A stretch of 64,000 bases of DNA, taken from assembly GCF_003814875.1 (NCBI RefSeq), contig NZ_RKQF01000001.1:2976001-3040000 (forward strand), written 5' to 3'. The notes beneath the pieces are model-generated. The model saw nothing but the letters and a program-made list of their open reading frames with translations. It ran no database searches and was not told where the DNA came from. Every line of letters starts with the position of its first letter. The first letter of the stretch is position 1. The DNA comes from Streptomyces sp. Ag109_O5-1 (GTDB taxonomy: Bacteria > Actinomycetota > Actinomycetes > Streptomycetales > Streptomycetaceae). The position numbers were made by a program, and so were the translations under genes. Of this stretch, positions 1 to 10,700 are shown one piece after another.

Positions 1-1
1 C

Positions 2-1720
2 CGGATGACGGAGCAACTGCCCGGCCTGCGCGTCTGCTTCGGCTACGGCCCCACCGAGGCGACCCTCTACAGCACCGCCCACTACGATCCCCGCCCGCTG
101 GACCGCCCGTGCCCCATCGGCCGCCCGCTGCCCGGCACCCGCTGCTACGTCCTCGACGCCCGGCTGCAGCCCGTCCCGCCCGGTGTCGTCGGGGAGGTCC
201 ACCTCGGCGGGGCGGCCCTCGCCCGCGGCTATCTGGGCCGCCCCGACCTCACCGAGGAGCGCTTCCTGCCGGACCCGTTCGTGCCCGGTGCCCGCGTCTA
301 CCGCACCGGCGACCTCGCCCGCTGGGGCGACGACGGCCTGCTCCACTACGCGGGCCGCGCCGACGACCAGGTGAAGCTGCGCGGCTTCCGGATCGAACCC
401 GGCGAGATAGAGGCGGCGTTGACACGGCTGCCGGGTGTCCGTGAGGCCGTCGTCCTCGCCGATCACGACCCTGCGGGCCGGTCCCGGCTGGTGGCCGCCG
501 TCGGCCGGGGCGCCGCCGCGGCCCGTACCAGCGCCGACTGGCGCACGGCACTCGCCCGCAGCCTGCCGGACTACATGGTCCCCGCCGTCGTCCTCGACCT
601 GGAGACCCTGCCGCTGGGCCGCAACGGCAAACTCGACCGCGCCGCACTGCTGCGACTGGTCCACGAGCAGACGTCCGGCCAGGTCAACACCGCCAGCCCG
701 CGCGACCACGTCGAGCACGCCCTGTACCGGATCTGGCAGCGCATCCTGCTCCATCCGTCGATCGGCGTCGGCGACAACTTCTTCGACATCGGCGGCACTT
801 CGCTGTCCGCCATCAAGATGGCCCACGAGGTCACGGAGACCTTCGGGCGCCAGCTGCCGGTCGCGGAGGTCATGGTGCGGCCGACGATCGAGGCGCTGGC
901 CGCGCTGCTGCGCGAAGACAGCGAGGACGGCACCGACCGCGCCCCGGGCAGTCTCGTCGAGTTCCGCCGGGGTACCGGCCCCCGGGTCGTCTGCGTCCAC
1001 CCGGCCGGCGGCACCGCCTTCTGCTATCTGCCGCTCGCCACCCATCTCCCCGAACACACCGGCCTGTACGGCATCCAGTCCCCCGGGGTGAATCCGGGAG
1101 AGGACGTGCTGCCCAGCGTGGAGGCCATGGCCGAGGCGTATCTGCGCCTCCTCGAACCGCTCGGCGACGGCCCGCTCGTGCTGACCGGTCTCTCCTACGG
1201 CGGGCTGGTCGCCCACGAGATGGGACGCCTCCTCGGCCGTGCCGGACGCGGCGATGTGAGTGTGGTCCTCCTCGACACCCAGGCGACCGACGACGCCGAG
1301 GCCCGCGCGGCGATCACCGTCGTCGACGCGGACGAGTTCCGCGACAAACTCGTGAGGTTCAACGGGATGTACCCCGGCATCGAAGACGCCCAGGTGGACC
1401 GCTACTTCAGGATCTACAACCACAACCGGCTCACCGCGCGCGAGCATGTCCCGGCCGCCTCCCCGGCCCGGTTGGTCCTCGCCCAGGCCGTGCCGGACGG
1501 CACCGACACCCCCTTCCACGCCGAGGTCCGCGCGTTCTGGCGGCGGCGCGCTGAGGGCGAGTTCCGGGTCGAGACGATGGAATGCGACCACTGGGAGATC
1601 CTGGAGGGCGCCGAGACCTCCCGGGTCGCCGCGCTGCTGGCCGCCGAACTCGCCCATCATGAGAGTGAGTTGACGAGCCGGGTGCGCTCCGTCGCCGTAC
1701 CGGCGGGAGACGCGCGATGA
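2..1720 (+). CDS. Nonribosomal peptide synthetase, C-terminal part (A-PCP-TE), cut by the window edge
   Basis: This reading frame is open at the left edge, so the true start and any condensation domain lie outside. What remains begins inside an adenylation domain: GYGPTEAT (A5), YRTGDLA (A7), DDQVKLRGFRIEPGE (A8) and LPLGRNGKLDR (A10, catalytic Lys). A carrier domain follows with the phosphopantetheine site in DIGGTSLSA (bases ~780-805). The last ~240 residues are an alpha/beta-hydrolase thioesterase with the nucleophile motif GLSYGG (bases ~1187-1204) and a late His in CDHWEILEG. The module should activate one amino acid and release or transfer the chain. Only three specificity positions are visible (G, L, Y of the A5 region), too few to name a substrate. 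The stop overlaps the next start as ATGA, so the two synthetases are translationally coupled. Confidence 0.93.
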   Translation, partial: RMTEQLPGLRVCFGYGPTEATLYSTAHYDPRPLDRPCPIGRPLPGTRCYVLDARLQPVPPGVVGEVHLGGAALARGYLGRPDLTEERFLPDPFVPGARVYRTGDLARWGDDGLLHYAGRADDQVKLRGFRIEPGEIEAALTRLPGVREAVVLADHDPAGRSRLVAAVGRGAAAARTSADWRTALARSLPDYMVPAVVLDLETLPLGRNGKLDRAALLRLVHEQTSGQVNTASPRDHVEHALYRIWQRILLHPSIGVGDNFFDIGGTSLSAIKMAHEVTETFGRQLPVAEVMVRPTIEALAALLREDSEDGTDRAPGSLVEFRRGTGPRVVCVHPAGGTAFCYLPLATHLPEHTGLYGIQSPGVNPGEDVLPSVEAMAEAYLRLLEPLGDGPLVLTGLSYGGLVAHEMGRLLGRAGRGDVSVVLLDTQATDDAEARAAITVVDADEFRDKLVRFNGMYPGIEDAQVDRYFRIYNHNRLTAREHVPAASPARLVLAQAVPDGTDTPFHAEVRAFWRRRAEGEFRVETMECDHWEILEGAETSRVAALLAAELAHHESELTSRVRSVAVPAGDAR

Positions 1721-4700
1721 CCGACCGCACCGCACCATCCGAAGCCTCCGCCGCGTCCGACACCTCCGATGCCTCCCACGCCTCCCACGCCTCCGCACTG
1801 GCCGAGGCCGTACTCGCCCAGGCCCGCCGTACGCCTTCCGCCGTCGCCGTCGAGGACGGCGGCCGGCTGCTCGACTACGCCGAACTCGACCTGCTCAGCG
1901 GCCGGGTGGCCGCGCAGTTGCGTGAACGGGGCGTGGGCGCCGGGCAGTCCGTCGCCGTCTGTCTGCCCCGCTCCTGGCGGCTGGTGTGCGTCATGCTGGG
2001 CATCCGGCGCGCTGGAGCCACCGTCGTCCCCCTCGACCGGCTCAGTCCGCCCGACCGTCAGCGCCACATCCTCGACGACTCCGGAGCGGTCGCCGTCGTC
2101 CACGACGGTACGACCGAGTACGTCCACGGAATCGACGCCGACGCGCTCCTCGCCCCGGCCGCGGAACCCGTTGCCGTGCAGTCGTCCACCGGCGGGGGCG
2201 ACCCCACCGGCTTCCTCTTCTACACCTCCGGCAGCACCGGCCGGCCCAAGGGCGTCGAGGTCACCGACGCGGGTGTGCTGCGGCTGGCCCGCCCCGGCTG
2301 GCTCGGCCCGCACCCCGGCGCCCGCTTCGCCTGCCTGTCCAACCCGGCCTTCGACGCGCTGAGTTTCGAGGTGTGGGCGCCGCTGCTCACCGGTGGCGTC
2401 TGCGTCGTACTGGACGACTCCGAGGTGCACAGCCCGCAACGGTTCGCGGCCGCGGTGCGCGAACGCCGTGTCGACACCCTGTTCATCACGGTGGCGCTCT
2501 TCAACACGGTGGTCGACAAGGTCCCCGGCTGCTTCGCCGGCGCCGCCCGGGTCCTCGTCGGCGGCGAACGGCTCGACCCGCGCGCGATACGCGCCTGGTA
2601 CGACGCCAACCCGGACTCCGCCACCGTCCTGCACAACGTGTACGGGCCGACGGAGGCGACGACGTTCGCCCTGTGCCACCCGATCCCCCGGGACTTCGAC
2701 GGCGACTCGATCCCGATCGGCACCCCGCTGCCGGGGACCGGAGTACTGCTGCGCACTCCGGACGGGCGTACCGCGGAGGACGGCGAGGTGGCCGAACTCC
2801 TGCTCTCGGGAACGGCGTTGGCGCGCGGCTACCGCAATCTGCCGGAGCTGACCGAGCGTTCCTTCGTCCGGCTGGACGACGCGAGCGGTGGGAGCGGCAC
2901 CCCGCGCCGCTGGTACCGGACGGGTGACCTGGTGCGCCGGGACGACGACGGGCGCGTGGTCTACGTCGGACGCGCCGACCGACAGGTCAAGGTGCGCGGT
3001 TTCCGTATCGAACCCGGCGAGGTGGAGCAGGGGATCCTGGCCCTGCCCGCGGTACGCCATGCCCATGTCTGCACCCGGCGCGACGCGGCGGACCGCAACG
3101 AACTGCTGGCCTTCCTCGTCCTCGGCGACGACGGTCTCTCCTACGCCGACTACGAACGTCACCTCGCCACCGCCCTGCCGCCGTACATGCGCCCGCACCA
3201 CACCCACCTCGTCGCCGAACTCCCGCTGACCGCCAACGGCAAGGTCGACCAGGCCGCACTGCTGCGTGACACGGACACGGACACGGGCACGGGCACGCCG
3301 TGGCGCGGCGGGCGCGAGGACGCCGTGCCCGTCACCGCCGGGCAGCGGCCGGTGCTGGAACTCGCGGAGGAGATCCTCGGCGTCGGCGGCCTGCGGCCCG
3401 ACGACCGCTGGATCCCGAGCGGCGGGGACTCCCTGAAGGCATTGCGGTTCCGCTTCGAGATCCTGGAGCGGTACGGCGTCGACCTCCCCCAGGACCTTGT
3501 GCTGCGGGCCGACCTCGCCGCTCTCGCGGACGCCGTCCGCAGCGCTCCGGCCGACTGCCGTCCGCCCGTGCCGCCCGCCCCGGACGCCACCGACGCCACG
3601 ACCGCGCCGGCCACCAGCGAGCAGGAACGCCTCTGGCTGCTGCACCGGCGCGACCCCGACGACCGTTCCTACGACGTACCGCTCGTCTTCCGTGTCCAGG
3701 GCGCCGTCGACCCGTCGGCGCTGCGCCGGGCGCTGCGCTCGCTGGTGGAGCGGCACCCCGCCCTGCGCACCCGGATGGTTCCCGCCCCGGACGGCCTGCT
3801 CCAGCGGACCGAGGCTCCGTACGACCCCTGGCAGCCGCTGGACGTCCGCGAGGGCGAGCCCTGGCAGGAGACCGCCGACCGCTTCTTCGCCCACCGCTTC
3901 GACCTCACCGAGCCTCAGATGCTGCGGGCCGGCTGGGCGGAGCGGACCGACGGCGGTCTGCTGCTTCTGCAACTGCACCACGCGGCCGTGGACGGCTGGT
4001 CGCTCAACCTCCTCTTCCGCGACCTCACGGACGCCTACGCGAACGCGGGCCACGCGAACACGGGTGACTCCGGGCGTCCGGCCCCGGCCGTCGGCCCGCT
4101 CGACCTCGCCCGCTGGCAGCGGGACTGGCGCGCTACCCCCGCCTACGAACACCAGCGCGTCCGGCTGCGCGACCACTACGCCGACGGGGTGGATCCGTCC
4201 CCCGCCCTGCCCGAACCCGAGCCCGCGCCCACGTCCTCGGCCCGGCCGCGGGCGAGGCTTTTGCGCACCTCCCTCGACCTGGTCCGTCGTACCGCGCTGG
4301 ACCGGCGTGCCGCGGAACTCGGTCTGACCCGGTTCCAGGTGCTGGTGTCGGCGTTCGGCGCGAGTCTGTACGGCGTGACCGGGCAGGCCCGGCCCCTGGT
4401 CGCCGCCCCCGTGGCGAACCGGCCGCGCCCCGAGTTCGCCGAGAGCGTCGGCATGTTCGCGAACACCGTGCTCCTCGGCCTCGCGCTACGGCCCGACGAC
4501 TCGCTGCGCACCCAGCTGACGACGCACGCCGACACCGTGCGCCGGGTGCTGGAGGGACAGGAGGTCCTTCTCGCCGATGTACTCGCCGATGTGTTCGCCG
4601 GACCGGCGTTCCGCGATCGCACGCCCCTCTTCGACTACCTGTTCGTCCTGGAGAACACGGAGTTCTCCGCGCTGCGCCTGGCGGACTGCGCCATCGAGCC

Positions 4701-7700
4701 CCTGTGGCCCGAGCCCACGGGCGCCAAGTGCGCGCTGACGCTGTCGGTGGTGGAGCACGAGTCCGGGTTCGACTGCCTCTGGGAGTACCGCGACGACTTC
4801 GGCGCCGAACGCGCCGAGGCGGCGGCCAGGTTGTTCCGGCGGGCTCTGGACCGGCTGACCGGTGACGGAGACGGTGACATCTCCCTGCGTGAACTCGTCA
4901 TCGCCCACCGCGAGTCGGCGCCCGCACACGGCCGCGCTCTGGAACCGGACTTCACCACGGTCGCCGAGGGCTTCGCCCGCCAGGTGGCCCGCACTCCGGA
5001 CGCACCCGCCGTCACCCTCGGCGGGACCACTCTCACCTACGCCGAACTGGACGCCCAGGCAAACGAGTTGGCGTCCCTCCTGAGACCGCCCGCGGATCCC
5101 GCCGCCCCGGCATCGGTGGCCCTCTACCTCCAGCCGTCCGTCGAACACGTCGTGGCCCTGCTCGCGGCGGCCCGCCTCAATCTGACCGTCGTCCCCCTCG
5201 ACCCCGCCTACCCGCCGGCCCTGCTGCGCCATGTGCTGGACCATGCGGCGCCGCTGTGCGTGCTGACCGGCGCCGACGGCCTCGACGTCCTGGCCACGAT
5301 CGCGCCGCCGTCCCTGCCCCGGCATGTCGTCACCCTCGCCGCCGCGCCCACCGCCCGGCCGGTGCCGTACCGGCATCGCGGACTCCGGCCGCTCTACACC
5401 CTGTTCACGTCCGGCTCCACCGGCACCCCCAAGGGCGTCCAGGTCCCCGACCGGACCCTGTGCAACCTGCTCACCTGGCAGCGGGCCGAAGGCGGCCTCG
5501 AACGGCCCGCCGTCACCCAGCAGTTCGCCATGCTCTCCTTCGACGTCTCCTTCCAGGAGATCCTGACCACCCTGTGCTCCGGCGGCGAGCTGCGCCTGGT
5601 GAGACCTGCCTGGCGGCAGGACATGCCCACGCTGCTACGGCAGTTGGAGAGCGGTGGCGCGGAGCGGATCTTCCTGCCGTACGTGGCGCTGCAACTGCTC
5701 GCCGAACACGGGGTGCGTGCAGGGGTGTTCCCGTCCCGGCTGCGTGATGTCGTCACGGCCGGCGAGCAGTTGGTGTGCACGGACGCGATCCGGCGCTGGA
5801 TCGCGGGGCTGCCGGGCGGCGCCCGGCTGTTCAACCACTACGGTCCGACCGAGACCCATGTCGTCAGCGGCCTGTGCCTCGAAGGCGACCCGGCCGGCTG
5901 GCCGACCCGCCCGGCCATCGGGCGTCCGGTGGCGGGGGCCGTCCTACGGGTGGTGGACGAGGGCGGTCTGCCCGTCCCGCCGGGGGTGACGGGCGACCTG
6001 CTCATCGGCGGCCGTATGGCGGGCCGGTGCTACCTCGGCGACCCCGCCGAGCACCGGGACCGGTTCGTCGACGATCCCGAGCTGGGCGTTCTCTACCGCA
6101 CCGGGGACCGGGCCCGCTTCGACGAGCGGGGGCTGCTGCACTACGCGGGACGCGACGACGGCCAGGTCAAACTCGGCGGGCACCGGCTGGAGCTGGGCCA
6201 GGTCGAGGCCGCTCTGCTCGGGTGTCCGGGGGTGGTCAACGCGGTCGCGGGGATGCTGGACGGCCGGCTGGTCGCCGTTCTCCAGTGCCGGGGGGAGGAT
6301 CCCGACCCGGCGGACCTGACCCGGCACCTGGCGGGGCTGCTGCCCGCCTACGTCCGGGTCGCCCGCTTCCGCCTCGTGCCGGACCTGCCGCGCACCCCCA
6401 GCGGCAAACTGGACCGCAGGGCGGCGCTGACCGCGCCGGGACGCGAGCTGGGGGCGGGGGGCCGCGAGGTTGCGGGGCTGTCCGCGCTCGAACGGCGGCT
6501 GGCCGAGCTCTTCCGGGCGGCGACCGGGCGGCGCGTCGCCGTGGACGAGCGGTTCTTCGACGCCGGGGCCACCAGCCTGGACCTGATGCGCTTCCAGCTC
6601 AGATGCGCGGGTGAGGGCGATCTCCCCTTCTCCGTACCGGACTTGTTCGAGCACGTCACACTGCGCGCGCTGGCCCGGCTGGTGACGGACGACGACGGCA
6701 GCGCCCGCGACACACCGGCCGGGCGGTCGACCCGGCCGACCCGGCCGACCCGGCCGGAGGCGGGGCGGGCCGACGAACCCGTCGCCGTCGTCGGCATGGC
6801 CGTACGGCTGCCCGGGGCGCCCGACCTGGCCGCGTTCTGGGACCTGGTCGTCTCCGGCCGGCGCGGTATCGAGCACTTCGCCGCCGACGACGGCCGGGTC
6901 GGTGCGCGCAGTCAGCTGGCGGGACTGCTCGCCTTCGATCCGGGCCGGTTCACGATCAGCCCGCACGAGGCCCGGCTGATGGACCCCCAGCAGCGCCACC
7001 TGCTGATGAACTGCGCCGAAGCCCTCGCCCACGCCGGGATCGGCGACCCGGCGCGGCTGCGGGTCGGTCTGGTCGCCTCCTGCGGCGAGAACACCTACTT
7101 CCAGCGCATGCTCCGCGAGGGCGACCCGGACCGGCTGCCCGACGCCTTCCGGCTCGCCCTGCACCACGAGAAGGACTTCCTCGCCACCAAGGCCGCCTAC
7201 CATCTCGGGCTCACCGGACCGGCGTTCACGCTCCAGTCCGCCTGCTCCAGCTCGCTCGCCGGGGTGCACATCGCCGCCGGGATGCTGCGGCAGGGCGACG
7301 CCGAGGTGATGCTCGTCGGCGGGGTCCTCGTCGACACCGAGCTGACCGACGGCTACACCTACCGGCCGCAGCACATCTTCTCCCCCGACGGGCACTGCCG
7401 GCCCTTCAGCGCGGACGCCGAGGGCACCGTGGGCGCGAGCGGGACCGGTGTGGTCGTCCTCAAGCCGCTGGCCGCGGCCCGCCGGGACGGCGACACCGTC
7501 TACGCGGTCATCACCGGCTCGGGACTCAACAACGACGGTGCCGGCAAGCTCGGTTACAGCGCCCCGTCCCTGCCCGGCCAGCGGGCCGCGATCCGCGCGG
7601 CGCTGGACCGGAGCGGTCGCGACGGCACCGCGGTCGGATATGTCGAGGCACACGGCACCGGCACCCGGCTCGGCGACCCGGTCGAGGCGGCGGCGCTGCG

Positions 7701-10700
7701 GCAGGCGTACGGGCTGGTGGCTGACACGCGGGGAGCGGACAAATCAACAGCGGACACGCGGGCGGCGGACGCGCTGGGTGCGGACGCGCAGGCGGCGGAC
7801 GCGCTGGGTGCGGACGCACGGGTGGCGCTGTCGTCGGTGAAGAGTCAGATCGGGCATCTGGGTGCGGCGGCGGGCGTGGTCGGGCTGGTGCGGGCGGTGC
7901 TCGCCGTGCACCACGGGGTCGTTCCGCCGACGGCCGACTTCGACCGGCTCAACCCGGAGATCGACGACGGCCCGTTCCGGATCCCGGTTGCCGCCGAGCC
8001 CTGGCCGGCGGTCCCGACCAGGGTGGCCGGGGTGAGCAGCTTCGGCATCGGCGGCACCAACGCCCACGTGGTGCTGGAGCAAGCGGTACCGGCTCCGGTC
8101 CCGGTGCCGGACGATCGGCTCGCTGCGGTGCCGCTGCCGTGCCTGGTGCTGTCCGGGGCCTCCGAGGCCGCCGTCCACGCGGACGGGCGCCGTATCGCCG
8201 ACTATCTGTCGGCCCGGCCCGAGGCCTATCCGCAGGTGCTGCGGCACCTCCAGGCCGGCCGTCCCGCCCTCTCGCGCCGCGCGGCGGCCGTCTGCCCCGA
8301 CGCCGCGTCGGCCGTCGCCTGGCTGCGGGCGCTGCCGACCGTCACGGCGCCCCCGGCCCAGGACGCACCGGCGGCGGCCGAGGGCCGTGATCCGCACGCC
8401 CTCGCCGAGGCATGGGCGGCCGGCCGCACCGTCGTATGGCCGTCGGCGGGCCCGGCGCCCGCGCCCTGGGACTTCCCGCCGCCCGCCTTCGACACCGCCG
8501 AGTACGACTTTCCCCGTGCCCCCGAGGAGCCGTCCGGCATCTCCCGGCTGCCTGCCGCGCAGTGGCTCCACCAGCCCCTGTGGACTCGGTCGCGCCGCGC
8601 CCGGACCGGCACTCCGGTGTCCCGCCGTACCGCCGTGGTCGTCACCGGACCCGGGCAGGACGGCGAGAGCTGGCGGTTCCTGGAACGCCACTACGTCCGG
8701 GTGGTGACCGTCCGCGCCGGCCAGGGCTTGGCCCGTATCGGCGTCGACCGCTACGAGGCCGATGTCGCCGACCCCGGACGGCTCGCCGCCCTGCTCGACC
8801 GGCTGACCGGTGCGGGCGAGCCTGCCGTGGACTGGCTGCATGCGCTCCCGCTCGCCCTCGACGGCGGCCCGACCGTGTCCACGCTGGAGAAGGCCGAGTG
8901 GGCCTGCCTCGACACGGTCGCCGCCCTCGCCCTGGCCCTCGCCGACCGTCCGGAGCCGGAACGCCCCCGTGTCTGGCTGCTGTCCCAGCGGGCGCAGCCG
9001 GTCACCGGGACCGTCCACACCCCCGAGGCCGGTCTGCTCGCCGGGGCCCTCGAAGTCCCCCGGCGGGAACTGGGGGTCACCCTGCGCTGGGCCGACCTGC
9101 CCGGCCCGCACCCGGCCGCCTGGGCCGCCCACCTGCCCGACCTGCTCCTCGACGACACGGCAGCCCACCGGGTGACCGACACGACCGGCAGCACGGCCGG
9201 CAGCACGGCCGGCCACACGCCCGCCGACCGGGCGACGGCCCTGCGCGACGGTTTCTGGTGGCACCGCACCACCCTGCCGGTCCCCGCCGGCGAGCCACCG
9301 CGCCCCGTCACCCCGCCGGGCACCCATCTGATCCTCGGCGGCACGGGCGGCATCGGCGCCACGCTGGCCGCGAGCCTCCTCCGGCACCCGGGCAACCGGG
9401 TCGTCCTGGTCGCCCGCGGCACCGAAGTGCCCGCCGTACTGAGGGAGTTCGGCAGGCGGGTCACCCTGGTCACGGCCGACCTCGCGGCCGAGGAACCCCC
9501 GGCGGTCGCGGACCGGCTGGCGCCGCTGCTCGACGGTCTCGCCGGCATCGTGCACGCCGCCGGTACCGCCGCGGGCGGGCTGCTGGCCCGGCGCGTGCCG
9601 GCCGTCGGCCGCCGCACCACCGCGGCCAAGCTGCGCGGCGCCCTGCTCGTCGAACTGCTCGTCGCCGAGCACGCCCCCGACTACGTCCTGTACTGCTCCT
9701 CCGCGGCGGCGGAATTCGGCGGGGCCGGCCAGTTCGACTACGCGGCCGCCAACGCCTGCCTCGACGCCTACGCCCACCGCGCCGTGCCCGGCGGCGACGC
9801 CACGGTACGGATGAGCGTCGGCTGGGACGCGTGGCGGGACGTCGGCATGGCCCAGCGGCACGCGGACCGTGCGGACGCCCGGCACCGGGAACACCTGGCC
9901 GTGGCGCTCACCCCCGAGGAGGGCACGGCCGTCTTCGAGCGGGCCCTGCGCCTCCAACTGCCGTACCTGATGGTCGGCACCACGGACCTGACGGCCGCGC
10001 GGGCCTTCTACGAACCGATCGCCACGGACGGACCCCCGGCTCGCGCACAGGGCGACGCCGGCACGGAGATCACCGGCCTCCTCCGCTCCCTCCTCGGCGT
10101 GGACACCGTCGACCCCGAGGCCCCGCTGTACGACCTGGGCGCGGACTCGCTGACCCTGCTGGAACTCCTCGACGAGATCAAACGCCGGCACGGCGCCGAC
10201 ATCGAACTGTCCCGGCTCAGCCACCGGGTGAGCCTGGCGGAGATCCTCGGCCACGTCGGAGACGGCGCCCGCCCGGGCAGAACGGGGACTGTCTCCCAGG
10301 GCACGGTGGACGTCGAGGTGTGGCAACGCGGTGCCGGGCCGTACGTGCTGTGTCTGGTGCATCCGGTCGGCGGGGACATCCAGGCCTACCGGCCGCTGGT
10401 GTCCGCCCTGCCCGACGACATCACCGTCTGTCTGATCGCCGATCCCGGCCTGCGCGACCCCGGGCTGCCGGACCGCTCGATCGACGAGCGCGCCGCGCAC
10501 TATCTGGCCGCCGTCCGGCAGGAGTTCCCGGAACCCGAACGCCGACTGCGGCTCGCCGGCTGGTCGTTCGGGGCGTGGACGGCGCTGTCGATGGCCGCGC
10601 TCGCCGAGGCGGAGGGCCGTCCGGTGACCGCCCTCCACCTCCTCGACCCGCCACCGCCCGGAGCCGGCCACCGCCTCGCCGGTTACGACGAGGAGCAGAT

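Noticed and set aside
8100..9300. Possible acyltransferase domain between KS and KR
   Set aside because: No GHSxG or other AT motif was found. The sequence fits a post-KS linker plus the structural half of the KR domain.
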